DNA from: Acinetobacter haemolyticus CIP 64.3 = MTCC 9819
Lineage (GTDB): Bacteria > Pseudomonadota > Gammaproteobacteria > Pseudomonadales > Moraxellaceae
Assembly: GCF_000369065.1 (NCBI RefSeq)
Contig: NZ_KB849803.1
Location: 1-64,000 of the forward strand
Length of the DNA: 64,000 nt
Reading direction: 5' to 3'
Shown: one piece after another, positions 7,761 through 17,868 of the stretch
How positions within the stretch are numbered: the stretch's first letter is position 1
How the letters are laid out: every line of letters begins with the position of its first letter
Notes under the pieces: generated by a model
What the model was told of the DNA's origin: nothing
The model's input: the letters and a program-made list of their open reading frames with translations, nothing else
The model's database searches: none
Program-made: the position numbers and the translations under genes

Positions 7761-9752
7761 TCAAGGGCTATTTCGCACAGGAATCACACCCATCCTTTTC
7801 TCTAGGGACTGTGGCCCTTGCCCCAATACCACACCATAATGCGTCGCATTGGTCATGACATGTTTGACATAGTCACGTGTTTCCAACAATGGAATCGATT
7901 CTGTGTATTGATCTGCCGCCAAAGGTTGATTGTCAGGCTGCCAACGTCGTGCTCGATTAGGACCTGCGTTATAACCCGCAGTAGCCAGCACTGCATTGCC
8001 GCTGAGTTGCCCCTGAATCATTGAAAGATAGAAAGTACCATAACGAATATTGGTATTCATTTCACTCAGCGCAGCTGGATTGTAGGTTTCACCCATTTGT
8101 CGCGCAATTAACTTTGCGGTATTTGGCATGATCTGCATCAAACCACCAGCACCGACATGAGAACGTGCTGTGGTGACAAAACGACTTTCTTGGCGCATTA
8201 AACCATATGCCCAAGCAGGATCTACACCTGCATTATTGCTATGGCTCGTGACATTCGCACGATGAGGTGTAGCAAATCGATAGGTATCGTTGTGACGGGT
8301 GGTCGTACGATCAGCAGCATAAATTGCCCGATCATACCATCCCATATCATGCGCGCGTTTTGCAGCAGCGAGAATCAAACCATCATCTTGCTGTAAATAA
8401 GCTTGGCGTACTGCCCAATTCCACTCACGATTGATATATTGGGCTGGTGCATTAATTTCTCTAAGGGTAAATGCACGTCTAAAATGGATATTTTGATTAA
8501 GTCGTTGCGTATCTTGGGCAGAGGGTTGCTCATTAAATGGTTGATGGTGATAACGCTGGCCCAAACGGTCTTTGGCCAACAAATGATGATAATCATCACC
8601 AGCTTGAGCCAATTTACGATAAATCTGCTGTGCTGCTTGCTTAGACGCAGCATCGGCACGTTGCTCAGACGCTCTTGCTAACCAATACTGCCAACGATCT
8701 TCTTGTTTTTGCGTCACAGACATCGCATCTATTGCCCGAATCAGACTTTCCCAAGAACCAAATCGAATGGATTGTCTTGCATAAATTTCGGCTTCTTCAG
8801 GACTAAAGGGATAACCATAGCTTTGATCAAATGCAGTTAATACTTCACGATTAAAACCATTTTTCATCACAGTCGTACCGCCCACATAACCGACTGTACG
8901 ATATAGATATTGTTGTACAGCTTGTGGCGTATCTTGAAGCGCACGAGGAAGATTCGCCAATGCATTGGTTAGATCACTATCCGCGACCCGCCCCAAAGCA
9001 AAAATCAAATATGCATAATCTGCGTCGTTGTTTTTAGCTGCACTCCACAGATAGCCCAATGGATTGGCTTGAATCTGATTGAGCTGTGCAAGCGATAAAT
9101 TCAGCCCCATTGATTGTGCTGTGGTGATCGCAAAGCCAGATTGCCCCGCACGTAGTTGTGACCACAAGCGATGTTGGCGATCTTGCGCGGTCATCAACGG
9201 GCTAGCCAGCATCAATCGCCCTAAACCATTACATGATTCAGGTTGTGTCGTGGTGGTTAACCAAATGTCTTTGTACTCTGCAAAAACAAGGCTATCTCCT
9301 GTTTGTGCTCGAACTTGGGCAACAGCACAGCTTTCTGCTTGATCAGGGTTTGTGACATAACTGAGTACGGGCTTGGCTTCAGCAAAGCTGGCGTATTTCA
9401 CTTTTTCTTCAACATAGTCAGCAGCCAACTTTTCAGCCATTGCTGATTGTGGGTAGCGTTGAGCAAAACTAATAATGGCAGAGGCAGGCTGTGAGGCTAA
9501 ATTGGTATTGAGTTTCCAGTATTCAGGGTAATACCCCAATACATCATTCTGCATTTGTTCTTGGAATTGATCGAGTAAAGCTATATTACTGGCATTTGCC
9601 GCACGCAAAGCATCATTGAATTGAATATCTAAAGCGTATAGGGATGAACATGCGAACATACCTCCCACTGCGAAAAAATAACGGAAACTGTTCTTATACT
9701 TCACTTTTTTAGCATCCATTGTTATCAAATCACGTTGCTTTTTCATCTTCAT
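7761..9752 (-). CDS. slt: Soluble lytic murein transglycosylase
   Basis: Cleaves the MurNAc-GlcNAc bond of peptidoglycan to leave 1,6-anhydro ends; acts in the periplasm. The long N-terminal part is helical (superhelical U and L domains) and the C-terminus is the goose-lysozyme-like SLT domain with the catalytic Glu in RQESRFV, then GAGGLMQIMPNTAK and AGYNAGPNRARRW. A signal sequence is visible (hydrophobic FFAVGGMFACSSLYA). Length (663 residues) fits Slt70. The start is uncertain: ATG codons at 9752, 9746 and 9719 are possible, none with a clear ribosome site, and 9719 gives the more usual signal peptide. Downstream, ISAba125 now separates it from the RNase T2-like gene. Confidence 0.93.
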   Translation of the reverse strand: MKMKKQRDLITMDAKKVKYKNSFRYFFAVGGMFACSSLYALDIQFNDALRAANASNIALLDQFQEQMQNDVLGYYPEYWKLNTNLASQPASAIISFAQRYPQSAMAEKLAADYVEEKVKYASFAEAKPVLSYVTNPDQAESCAVAQVRAQTGDSLVFAEYKDIWLTTTTQPESCNGLGRLMLASPLMTAQDRQHRLWSQLRAGQSGFAITTAQSMGLNLSLAQLNQIQANPLGYLWSAAKNNDADYAYLIFALGRVADSDLTNALANLPRALQDTPQAVQQYLYRTVGYVGGTTVMKNGFNREVLTAFDQSYGYPFSPEEAEIYARQSIRFGSWESLIRAIDAMSVTQKQEDRWQYWLARASEQRADAASKQAAQQIYRKLAQAGDDYHHLLAKDRLGQRYHHQPFNEQPSAQDTQRLNQNIHFRRAFTLREINAPAQYINREWNWAVRQAYLQQDDGLILAAAKRAHDMGWYDRAIYAADRTTTRHNDTYRFATPHRANVTSHSNNAGVDPAWAYGLMRQESRFVTTARSHVGAGGLMQIMPNTAKLIARQMGETYNPAALSEMNTNIRYGTFYLSMIQGQLSGNAVLATAGYNAGPNRARRWQPDNQPLAADQYTESIPLLETRDYVKHVMTNATHYGVVLGQGPQSLEKRMGVIPVRNSP

Positions 9753-9967
9753 CAATCAATATGCTCTATTCACCCTAGTGATATAGTGTAATAAGTCTAG
9801 CTTTCCACTATTGTTGTGTTATGTAACTTACTGATTCATATTCATTAAAATGCATACAATTTTATTCACAAACTGTCCATTTTTGTCAGTTTTTTATTCT
9901 CTGCGTTCTGACAAAAATACTGTTATAATCCGCCGTTTATTTAAACCCATCTTGTTTAGGAGCCTGC

Positions 9968-11419
9968 ATGACGGTTCAAACATTCATTCCAAGTGCGACA
10001 CACGCTGCCTCAGAAAACACTGTTACCCAGCCAATGCACACCGCTGATGTTTCAATGAAGAAGTTATATATTGAAACGCAAGGGTGTCAGATGAATGAGT
10101 ATGACAGTCATCGTATGGCAGATTTGTTAGGTGATTCACATGGCTATGTGCTCACTGACAATCCAAATGAAGCTGACATCCTTTTAATGAATACTTGCTC
10201 TATTCGTGAAAAAGCGCAAGAAAAAGTATTTAGTGGACTCGGCCGTTGGCGCAAACTTAAAGAGAAAAATCCTGACCTCGTGATTGGTGTCGGTGGTTGT
10301 GTTGCCTCTCAAGAGGGTGACAACATTCAAAAACGTGCGCCTTATGTCGATATGGTATTTGGTCCGCAAACCTTGCACCGTTTGCCGCAAATGTTAGATC
10401 AACATCAAGCGCAAGTTGAAAAACCAAAGAAAGAAAAAATTAAACTGGTCGATATCTCCTTCCCTGATATTGAAAAATTTGACTTCTTACCAGAACCTCG
10501 CGTCGAAGGCTTTAAAGCATTTGTTTCGATTATGGAAGGCTGTTCAAAATACTGTTCTTTCTGCGTGGTACCATATACTCGTGGTGAAGAAGTTTCACGA
10601 CCATTAGATGATGTTCTAGCAGAAATCGCTGGGTTGGCTGAAAAAGGTGTTCGTGAAATCAGCCTACTTGGTCAAAACGTAAATGGTTATCGTGGTGAAA
10701 CTTTTGAAGGCGGAATTTGTACATTCCCAGAATTACTTCGCTTAGTGGCAGAAATTCCAGGTATTGGACGTTTACGTTATACCACTTCTCACCCACTTGA
10801 GTTTTCAGATGAGTTGATTCAATGTTATCGTGATTTACCGCAAATGGTTTCGCATTTGCACTTACCTGTACAAAGTGGCTCAAACGACGTATTGCAAGCC
10901 ATGAAACGTAACCACACCATTGATGTCTATATCGATAAAATAGCCAAGTTACGCAAAGTACGTCCTGATATGCATTTATCAAGTGACTTCATTATTGGCT
11001 TTCCTGGTGAAACGGATCAACATTTCGCAGAAACCCTACAATTCATTAAAGATTTAGACTTTGATCACTCTTATAGTTTTGTTTATTCAAAACGTCCGGG
11101 GACACCTGCCTCTGATCTTCCAGATGACACACCTGAACAAGTGAAAAAGGATCGTCTTGCACAAGTTCAAGAGGTGATTAAACGCTCAAGCATCGATAAA
11201 ACTGATGCCATGCTCGGTAAGATCGAACGTGTCTTAATTGAGAAAGTATCTGATAAAGATCCAAATATCTTGATTGGGACAGCTGATAATACTCGTCTGG
11301 TTACATTTATAGGCGATGCAGCTTGGGTCGGTCGTTTTGCTGAAATCGAGATTACTGAAATTAAAACTTTAAATTTAGTTTATGGTGAACTCTTGAATCT
11401 TGAACCTGACGTGGCGTAA
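9968..11419 (+). CDS. miaB: tRNA-2-methylthio-N6-dimethylallyladenosine synthase
   Basis: Radical-SAM enzyme that adds the 2-methylthio group to i6A37 of tRNAs. From the N-terminus: UPF0004 domain starting [12 protein letters not shown] with three conserved Cys that hold the auxiliary cluster (GCQMN, NTCSIR, GGCVAS), the radical-SAM motif CSKYCSFC, and a C-terminal TRAM domain. Its 483 residues include about 30 extra at the N-terminus. A GGAG ribosome site lies 5 bases before the ATG. It heads a cluster with phoH and ybeY, an order conserved in many proteobacteria. A TATAAT at 9924-9929 is a likely -10 box. Confidence 0.97.
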   Translation: MTVQTFIPSATHAASENTVTQPMHTADVSMKKLYIETQGCQMNEYDSHRMADLLGDSHGYVLTDNPNEADILLMNTCSIREKAQEKVFSGLGRWRKLKEKNPDLVIGVGGCVASQEGDNIQKRAPYVDMVFGPQTLHRLPQMLDQHQAQVEKPKKEKIKLVDISFPDIEKFDFLPEPRVEGFKAFVSIMEGCSKYCSFCVVPYTRGEEVSRPLDDVLAEIAGLAEKGVREISLLGQNVNGYRGETFEGGICTFPELLRLVAEIPGIGRLRYTTSHPLEFSDELIQCYRDLPQMVSHLHLPVQSGSNDVLQAMKRNHTIDVYIDKIAKLRKVRPDMHLSSDFIIGFPGETDQHFAETLQFIKDLDFDHSYSFVYSKRPGTPASDLPDDTPEQVKKDRLAQVQEVIKRSSIDKTDAMLGKIERVLIEKVSDKDPNILIGTADNTRLVTFIGDAAWVGRFAEIEITEIKTLNLVYGELLNLEPDVA

Positions 11420-11458
11420 TGTAGAGGTATTCTTATAAGTCAACAAAAAGGGCTTCTC

Positions 11459-12538
11459 TTGACTGCAGCGATTCGACGTACAGTAATGTTCCCTGAGATT
11501 TCCATGGAACGCTTAAAAAGCATGCTCGGTGCATATAACGGGCATTTAAAACAAATCGAACAACGTTTAGATGTCAAAATTACTCACCGAGGAGATGCGT
11601 TCTATCTCGATGGTGATATAGAAACGGTCGAAAGAGCCGAAGCATTATTGCAACGGCTCTATCAAGAGTCTGAAACATCACAACAAATCAGTGCTGATCT
11701 GTTACATCTCATGATTCAATCCTCACAATCCGAGCGTGATTTCGAGTTGGTGGGTGAGGAGTTGGATGAATATGACGCGCCGATAGATGTGTATTTTCAA
11801 ACACGCAAAGGACGAATTAATCCTCGCGGCGCTAACCAAAAGCGTTATGTACAACGTATTTTGCAAAGCGATATTTCTTTTGGTATTGGTCCCGCAGGTA
11901 CAGGTAAAACTTACTTAGCGGTTGCCGCTGCGGTTGACATGTTAGAACGCAATGAAATTCAACGTATTTTATTGGTTCGCCCTGCTGTCGAAGCTGGGGA
12001 AAAACTAGGTTTCTTGCCCGGTGATCTTACTCAAAAAATCGATCCATATTTGCGCCCACTATACGATGCTTTGTATGAGATGCTCGGTTTTGAGAAAGTT
12101 GCCAAACTAATTGAACGCCAAGTGATTGAGGTTGCGCCTCTTGCTTACATGCGAGGGCGTACACTCAATCATTCATTCGTGATTTTAGACGAAGCGCAAA
12201 ACACCACACCTGAACAAATGAAAATGTTCCTCACACGCTTAGGTTTTGGTTCTCGTGCTGTAATTACAGGTGATGTGACACAGGTTGACTTACCACGTGG
12301 ACAGCAATCAGGCTTAGCACAAGCACTCCGTGTACTGGAAAATGTACACGAAATTCATATTACCCGCTTCCACTCTCGCGATGTGGTTCGTCATCAGTTA
12401 GTACAAAAAATTGTAGAAGCTTATGAAGGTTGGGACAGCGAACAACAGCGCTTGTCAGCTGAAGCTCGCGCCGAACGGAAAGCCAAGCAAGAAGCTCTAA
12501 TTGCTGAGAACGATGAAAAAGCGGATGCACAGCATTAA
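11459..12538 (+). CDS. ybeZ: PhoH family ATPase (YbeZ-like)
   Basis: A 359-residue cytosolic P-loop ATPase of the PhoH family, a partner of YbeY in ribosome and RNA metabolism. Walker A is GPAGTGKT and Walker B FVILDEAQN. The N-terminal part (about residues 10-75) resembles a KH-like RNA-binding fold. The start is TTG at 11459: there is an AAGGG site 6 bases upstream and no ATG nearby that keeps the N-terminal domain. It lies 39 bases after miaB and 18 bases before ybeY. Confidence 0.93.
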   Translation: MTAAIRRTVMFPEISMERLKSMLGAYNGHLKQIEQRLDVKITHRGDAFYLDGDIETVERAEALLQRLYQESETSQQISADLLHLMIQSSQSERDFELVGEELDEYDAPIDVYFQTRKGRINPRGANQKRYVQRILQSDISFGIGPAGTGKTYLAVAAAVDMLERNEIQRILLVRPAVEAGEKLGFLPGDLTQKIDPYLRPLYDALYEMLGFEKVAKLIERQVIEVAPLAYMRGRTLNHSFVILDEAQNTTPEQMKMFLTRLGFGSRAVITGDVTQVDLPRGQQSGLAQALRVLENVHEIHITRFHSRDVVRHQLVQKIVEAYEGWDSEQQRLSAEARAERKAKQEALIAENDEKADAQH

Positions 12539-12556
12539 GATGATTAAGGGTTTATT

Positions 12557-13042
12557 TTGAAAATTAATTTAAGTCTACAACAAGGCTTTCAAACTGCTGA
12601 GTTACCACTGAAACGTGGTCAAATCAAAAAACACATCGAAACCGCATTACGTCATGTCGGTTTCGATGCTGATTGTGAAATTGGCATTGCTTGTGTTGAT
12701 CTTACAGAAAGCCATGAACTCAATCTGCAATATCGGGAAAAAGATAAACCAACAAATGTACTTTCTTTTCCAAGTGACATTCCAGAGGAAATGCTAAGTT
12801 TGCTAGATGCTGAACCTTTGGGTGATTTGGTCATTTGTATGCCTGTGGTTTTGCAAGAAGCGGAAGAGCAACAAAAAACACCGATGGATCATTTCACACA
12901 TTTATTGGTACATGGCATTTTGCATTTGCTCGGTTATGACCATGAAACCAGTGAATCTGATGCTGAAGAGATGGAAGCATTAGAAATAGCAATTTTGAAG
13001 AAACTCAACATTGCCAATCCTTACCAAGCTGATGAAATCTAG
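12557..13042 (+). CDS. ybeY: Endoribonuclease YbeY
   Basis: Single-strand-specific metal-dependent endoribonuclease needed for 16S rRNA 3' maturation and ribosome quality control. The zinc site [11 protein letters not shown] (HxxxHxxxxxH) is intact, and NVLSFPSD, the other family hallmark, is present. 161 residues, normal length. The start is a TTG at 12557 with AAGGG 6 bases upstream, so two genes in a row of this cluster use TTG. It sits directly behind phoH, as is usual. Confidence 0.96.
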   Translation: MKINLSLQQGFQTAELPLKRGQIKKHIETALRHVGFDADCEIGIACVDLTESHELNLQYREKDKPTNVLSFPSDIPEEMLSLLDAEPLGDLVICMPVVLQEAEEQQKTPMDHFTHLLVHGILHLLGYDHETSESDAEEMEALEIAILKKLNIANPYQADEI

Positions 13043-13053
13043 TTAAAACGCTT

Positions 13054-13353
13054 ATGTATGTTGTCATTTTTAAAGCCACAATCAATACACTCGATGCAAC
13101 TTACTCTGAAATGGCACAAAAGCTGAGAAATAAAGCTTTAAGCCAATTTAACTGTATCAAATTCGAAGCATGTAGTGAAAATGGTTTTGAAATTGCATTG
13201 TCTTATTGGCACAACCATGAAGATATCAGACATTGGCAACAAGACGCTGAACATCAAGTTGCTCAGCGGCTAGGTAAAGAAATATGGTACCAACACTTTA
13301 GTGTGGAAATTTGCAAAGTTGAGCGTGCTTACTCTAGTCAAAATGGATTGTGA
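13054..13353 (+). CDS. Antibiotic biosynthesis monooxygenase (ABM) domain protein
   Basis: A 99-residue protein made of a single ferredoxin-like ABM domain (YVVIFKATI at the start, then alternating strands and helices, with the ALSYWHNHEDIRHWQQD stretch typical of the family). Such proteins act as small oxygenases or as heme- or aldehyde-handling factors; the substrate is unknown. It starts 11 bases after ybeY and ends before a terminator, so it is the last gene of the miaB cluster. Confidence 0.75.
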   Translation: MYVVIFKATINTLDATYSEMAQKLRNKALSQFNCIKFEACSENGFEIALSYWHNHEDIRHWQQDAEHQVAQRLGKEIWYQHFSVEICKVERAYSSQNGL

Positions 13354-13382
13354 ATAACATTTAAGTTATCCACATACTCAAT

Positions 13383-13410
13383 AAAAAACGGCTGAATTCA
13401 GCCGTTTTTT
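13383..13410. terminator. Bidirectional terminator
   Basis: A perfect 28-base palindrome centred on GAATTC, with an A-run on one side and a T-run on the other (AAAAAACGGCTG/CAGCCGTTTTTT arms). It lies between convergent genes and can stop both the miaB cluster and the siderophore receptor transcript. Confidence 0.88.
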
Positions 13411-13423
13411 ATTTATTAAACTT

Positions 13424-15601
13424 TTAGAATTGATAACGGAAAGTCAATGTTGCATTTCGTGGTGCGCCATAATTCATACGATTTTCACCAATACCATCAA
13501 AATATTCTTTATCTAATAAATTATCCAAGTTCAGTTGCACACTGATATTTTGATCAACTTTATAACCTAGCATCGCACTCAATAAGAAAACCTCATCTTG
13601 CTCAATTAAAGTTGCTCCAGTCCCTGTATAGGTTTTACCACGATAATTTACCCCAACACCCGTATTCCACTGATCACGTTTGTATTTAACGAATAAATTA
13701 GATGTTGTGCGGGCGCTTGTTGTAGCGACTTTCTGATCTTTACCATCTCTTGCTTCAAAGTTCGCGATGCCAAAGTTGATTGCCCAATTGTCATTGATCT
13801 CCCCATCAACTTCGAGCTCCACCCCTTTACTTACAACGCCATCAACCCCACGATAGGCTTGCTCAGAAGTATCTATACCTTGCGCATTCTTAACGAACTT
13901 ACCTGAAATTGCTTCAGCGAAATTGGTTTGTTCAATTCTAAAGATAGATAGAGCTGTATTTAAATGACCACCAAACCATTCACTTTTAATTCCTGTTTCA
14001 TAATTCCGTCCAATGATTGGGTCTAAATAGTTCCCATTTTCTTCACGACGATTTTGAGGCGTGAAAATATCGGTATAACTTGCATAAAGAGAATGATCTT
14101 GAGCAAAGTCATAAATAACACCAAAATAGGGCGTGAGTTGATCATTAAATTGTCGATTACCTTTATGATCTTCAGACTTATATTCCCAGTTCGTCAATCT
14201 GGCCCCTGCCACAATCTTTAATGGATCAAGAACTTGGAATTTACCTGCAATGTAATATCCTGTTTGCCTGGTTTCATTTCCAGCCAATTTATTGGGATTA
14301 GTAATAGGCGTTAACAATTGAGTTTTCATATTAGAAAAATCTAAATGTTCCCATTGATCAATATCCAAATCATTGGTTCCTTTATCTTTTCCCTGAATCG
14401 TTCCATAACGGCTATAAACCAATTCATTTTTATTCCATGAGCCGCCCAATATAATTTCTTGCTTACGATTGGCGATGGTGAAAGGTGCTGATATATACAT
14501 ATCTATGTTATTTTCTTCATTCCGCTTATCAGAAGAATATACAGACACAGCCCCTAAGCTTTTGTTCGTCTCCTTATCGACTTTACCTGCGACATAGAGC
14601 AGAGCTGATTGGTTATCGTTTTGTTGGTATGAATAAGCAATATTTAAAGCAACATCATTAAAAAGGTTCTGTTTCAAGTTAGCAAAAACCGCTTTCGTAT
14701 CAACGTTCCAATAAGTCCAATCCGAACTTACAGTCAAAGAACGATCAAATTTGGTTCTTGTCCCATCATTATAAAAAGCTGGTAATCCTCCCCAACGGAT
14801 TCCATCGCGCTTTAATTCCTGATAGGTTGCAGCCAATGATAAATTTGTTCTATCAGTCACATCGTAATCAATTACACCATAAACAATATTTCGCTCTCTT
14901 GAATAGTAGTCCATGAAGGAATCTTCATCTGAATGTTTCACATAAATGCGACCACGTAATGAACCATCCTCATTTAATGAATTCGAAAGATCCGCAGAAC
15001 TTGTATAATTATTCCATGATCCAACAGCTGCATTAACATTGCCTGTAAACTCTGTGGCATTCGCTCGTTTACGCACCATATTTACCCCCATTGAAGGGTT
15101 ACCTGCGCCAGAGTTAAGACCATTTGCTCCTTTCACCACCTCAACACGATCATAAATTCCCAAATCTAAATCACCTTCTGCAAGTGATGATGTACTTGGC
15201 ATCCCATCGATTAAGTGATAATCCAACTGAAAACCGCGAGCAAAATAACTTTGACGTTCATCTGTTCGAGAAACTGTTACTCCTGTGACATTACTCATTA
15301 ACTCTTGAAACGACTCAATATTTCGATCATCTAAATATTCCCGAGTATATATCTTCACTGCTTGTGGTGTTTCTCGTAAAGACATATTCAGTTTAGTCGC
15401 TGTATTGGTACTTTTTACTGTATAACTCCCCGTACCTTCAGTGGTCGCATCATTATTTTCTTTAGCTTTTACTGTAATTGTTGGCATTTGTGTACTTTCA
15501 ATATTTGACTGAGCAGAAGTCAATGAGGGTAAAAATATTGCTGCCATTGCCAGAACAAGCGGGTGTGCTTTAAATAAGCTCAATTCAGAATCGTGTTGCA
15601 T
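13424..15601 (-). CDS. TonB-dependent siderophore receptor
   Basis: Outer-membrane receptor that imports a ferric siderophore using energy from TonB. 725 residues: a signal peptide ending near LTSAQS, a plug domain (about 60-165, with SLRETPQAVKIYTREYLDD and GANGLNSGAGNPSMGVNMVRKR) and a beta-barrel ending in the aromatic LTFRYQF. Plug and barrel are those of the FhuE/FpvA-type hydroxamate or mixed siderophore receptors; the ligand cannot be read from sequence. An AAGGAT ribosome site precedes the ATG and a Fur box lies about 120 bases upstream, so iron repression is expected. The TonB-like gene behind the Fur box has the same direction. Confidence 0.93.
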   Translation of the reverse strand: MQHDSELSLFKAHPLVLAMAAIFLPSLTSAQSNIESTQMPTITVKAKENNDATTEGTGSYTVKSTNTATKLNMSLRETPQAVKIYTREYLDDRNIESFQELMSNVTGVTVSRTDERQSYFARGFQLDYHLIDGMPSTSSLAEGDLDLGIYDRVEVVKGANGLNSGAGNPSMGVNMVRKRANATEFTGNVNAAVGSWNNYTSSADLSNSLNEDGSLRGRIYVKHSDEDSFMDYYSRERNIVYGVIDYDVTDRTNLSLAATYQELKRDGIRWGGLPAFYNDGTRTKFDRSLTVSSDWTYWNVDTKAVFANLKQNLFNDVALNIAYSYQQNDNQSALLYVAGKVDKETNKSLGAVSVYSSDKRNEENNIDMYISAPFTIANRKQEIILGGSWNKNELVYSRYGTIQGKDKGTNDLDIDQWEHLDFSNMKTQLLTPITNPNKLAGNETRQTGYYIAGKFQVLDPLKIVAGARLTNWEYKSEDHKGNRQFNDQLTPYFGVIYDFAQDHSLYASYTDIFTPQNRREENGNYLDPIIGRNYETGIKSEWFGGHLNTALSIFRIEQTNFAEAISGKFVKNAQGIDTSEQAYRGVDGVVSKGVELEVDGEINDNWAINFGIANFEARDGKDQKVATTSARTTSNLFVKYKRDQWNTGVGVNYRGKTYTGTGATLIEQDEVFLLSAMLGYKVDQNISVQLNLDNLLDKEYFDGIGENRMNYGAPRNATLTFRYQF

Positions 15602-15717
15602 GCAAAAATATCCTTTTCACAAAGTTTAGAGCATTTGGAGACACACACCACTTCCCCCCGAAATTTTAAAGAAGGATGTATGAATGCCCTAAAGGAGAAT
15701 TAAAGAAATTACAAGAC

Positions 15718-15741
15718 GAATGATAATCGTTTTTATTATCA
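15718..15741 (-). promoter_or_regulatory. Fur box upstream of the siderophore receptor
   Basis: Two perfect Fur half-sites, TGATAAT (15721-15727) and ATTATCA (15735-15741), separated by 7 bases, which fits two overlapping Fur dimers. It lies 117-140 bases upstream of the receptor ATG, in a normal promoter position. Confidence 0.8.
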
Positions 15742-15870
15742 ATTCAAGAACTATAAACCAAAAGCAGCTATGACTATGAAGTTTGTACTTAAAAAAGATG
15801 ACTCATAAAATATAAGATATTAATTTTAATGGATATTTCAACACATACAACAAAGTAAATTCTGTCTTAG

Positions 15871-16782
15871 TTAATGCACTTCAAATTCAGCATCCACTGG
15901 ATCAAAACGCCATGTTCGGATAATCCGTAACTCAGAAATATCTTTCATACTGCTGTCAAAAGCTCCAAATGGTGCACCACGGCGAACAGAAGCACGAGCT
16001 GCTTCATCCAAAATCGGATGTCCTGAGCTCTCAATTAAACGAATGGCTCGGATACCGCCTTGCGCATTTAAAATCACCATTAAACGGACTTCACCTGCTA
16101 AGCGTTGCTGTTTTGCCGCATCGGGATAATAACGATTGCCATACAACTCAACTTTTTGTCGGAATTTATCGAGATATGCTGCCGATGCATCTTGTTTCGC
16201 TTGTATCCCATCAACCGTTTTAATACGTTGCTTACGGCTAAAATTTTGTTGGCGTTGTAAATATTGCGCTTCTAAACTTGCCACCATCGCAGCTTTGGCT
16301 TGAAATTGACTTTGTAATTCTTCTAATGCTTTCTTACGTTCATTCTGTTCAGCTTGCTTTTGCCAACTTAACACTGTCATTAACACTTTTTCCTCAAAGA
16401 GGAGTTCACGCTTCTGTTGTATGGTTTCGAGACTTTCTAGTTCATGCTCTCCTGTGGTTGCATCACTTTGCATTGGCGTAGGCATATCACTAGACATACG
16501 ATGTGCTTGATGAAATTCACCTGATCCTTGTTGATCAGTTTGCGCTAAAAAATCTGCATGCTCGACCTTATCTTGACTTGGACGTACAGACACGGCGATT
16601 TCTTTGGTTGATGTATCAGTAGGTGACGGCATCGAAAATTGTGTTGTCAGTACGAGGCCATGTACCATGATTGCAATAACAACTGCTCCAACAAAAATCG
16701 GATCTTGCCACCAAAAGGAAGTCATTTGAGTACGAAAATTTATTTTATTCCACATGGTATATAAGCGACAAAAATGTCTCAT
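15871..16782 (-). CDS. TonB family energy transducer, coiled-coil variant
   Basis: An inner-membrane protein of about 303 residues with one N-terminal membrane segment (FVGAVVIAIMVHGLVLTTQF) and a C-terminal TonB domain (residues about 210-300: YYPDAAKQQRLAGEVRLMVILN, SSGHPILDEAA, TWRFDPV). Instead of the usual proline-rich spacer it has a long Gln/Glu/Lys-rich helical stretch that looks like a coiled coil (roughly residues 95-190). The start is uncertain: ATG 16782, TTG 16788 or ATG 16755; none has a good ribosome site. It lies upstream of the receptor on the same strand, but a 269-base gap with a Fur box suggests separate promoters. Confidence 0.8.
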   Translation of the reverse strand: MRHFCRLYTMWNKINFRTQMTSFWWQDPIFVGAVVIAIMVHGLVLTTQFSMPSPTDTSTKEIAVSVRPSQDKVEHADFLAQTDQQGSGEFHQAHRMSSDMPTPMQSDATTGEHELESLETIQQKRELLFEEKVLMTVLSWQKQAEQNERKKALEELQSQFQAKAAMVASLEAQYLQRQQNFSRKQRIKTVDGIQAKQDASAAYLDKFRQKVELYGNRYYPDAAKQQRLAGEVRLMVILNAQGGIRAIRLIESSGHPILDEAARASVRRGAPFGAFDSSMKDISELRIIRTWRFDPVDAEFEVH

Positions 16783-16990
16783 CCCCAACGGCAGCTACCG
16801 CATAAAAAAACCAAACCAATATTCAAAAGTACGAAAAAATGTGATCCACTTATAGCTTGAGTGCTTCCATCGCATCATTTTATGAAAATGTAGCAATTAA
16901 TTTTGCTACACTGCAAGCCACAAATTTAATTTTTACTTTTTAGTTAAGCAAAGATGGCGAATACACCATTCACTTTCTGGAACAACTTTT

Positions 16991-17674
16991 ATGCAAACGC
17001 TACTTTCATCTGTTGTTAAACGTCTACGTAAAGTTTACCAAAAAGCCGAAGATTTCATTGAAGAAGAAAGAGAATTCCCACTTTCACAAGTATTTGTAAA
17101 TGCCACAATGGAGCGGTACGTCACCAATAATGTCGAAATCATGCAAGATTTACATGCAGATCTATATGATGGTTGGTTACGTCTATACACCACTTTGGAT
17201 GTAAAAGGCTTACACACGACGCTATCCGTTGATTTAAAACTGATTCAAATGGAAATGAATCAGGATGTTCAACTGATGGTGTTTGAACAAATTAGTAATA
17301 CTCAAGTGATCGAAGCAAAATTCAAAAACATTTTTCAAAAATGGGGCTTCCATATTGCGATTTGGTATTACCAAAAATTTAAGGAAGAAGATCCTTTAGG
17401 CAAAATTTTAGCGCATTTTGAAATTGTAACGGTGAAAGATGATTTACTCTATCTCGATCTAAATCGCTGGTTTGGGAAAAAGCCAAGCATTATCGAAACC
17501 TTGAGTAAGGTTCATGTCAACCGAGCAAGGGTCCGACCTGCTGAGCTCATCGTGTGGGGCAATGTCAATCTCACTGCGATTCTATACCCACCGAATGATG
17601 ATGATTTTGGTGAAGATGAGTTAGAAGATAGTACTGTGACGCCAATTCAACAGAAGAAAGCGAAAAGAAAATAA
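16991..17674 (+). CDS. Conserved hypothetical protein
   Basis: A 227-residue protein I cannot assign. It begins with a basic amphipathic helix (LLSSVVKRLRKVYQKAEDFIEEE), continues with alternating strands and helices, and ends with an acidic stretch (DDDFGEDELED) and a Lys-rich tail. No signal peptide, membrane segment or catalytic motif is seen, so it is probably cytosolic or peripheral to the membrane. It is divergent from the TonB-like gene and followed by a perfect inverted repeat. Confidence 0.6.
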   Translation: MQTLLSSVVKRLRKVYQKAEDFIEEEREFPLSQVFVNATMERYVTNNVEIMQDLHADLYDGWLRLYTTLDVKGLHTTLSVDLKLIQMEMNQDVQLMVFEQISNTQVIEAKFKNIFQKWGFHIAIWYYQKFKEEDPLGKILAHFEIVTVKDDLLYLDLNRWFGKKPSIIETLSKVHVNRARVRPAELIVWGNVNLTAILYPPNDDDFGEDELEDSTVTPIQQKKAKRK

Positions 17675-17681
17675 ATAAAAT

Positions 17682-17724
17682 GCTCAATGGGGTTACTTCT
17701 TACTTTACACCTACCCCATTGAGC
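17682..17724. repeat. Perfect inverted repeat without T-tract
   Basis: Arms of 12 bases (17682-17693 and 17713-17724) are perfectly complementary, separated by a 19-base loop. It follows a plus-strand gene by 7 bases, as a terminator would, but no run of T follows on either strand. Confidence 0.7.
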
Positions 17725-17868
17725 CTCCACCTTTACGATTTATACGAAAATTAACAAGCGCTTAGTAAAAAGGCTGAACTTTTCTTCACAATCTACAGGC
17801 ATAATAAATCTAAATTTTCCTGATAAATGAGTGCAAATACCTCGTATTCGCTCTAAGGACTCAACGTT

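Noticed and set aside
13383..13410. 28-base perfect palindrome as an operator
   Set aside because: Position between convergent genes with A- and T-runs on the flanks makes a bidirectional terminator the simple explanation.
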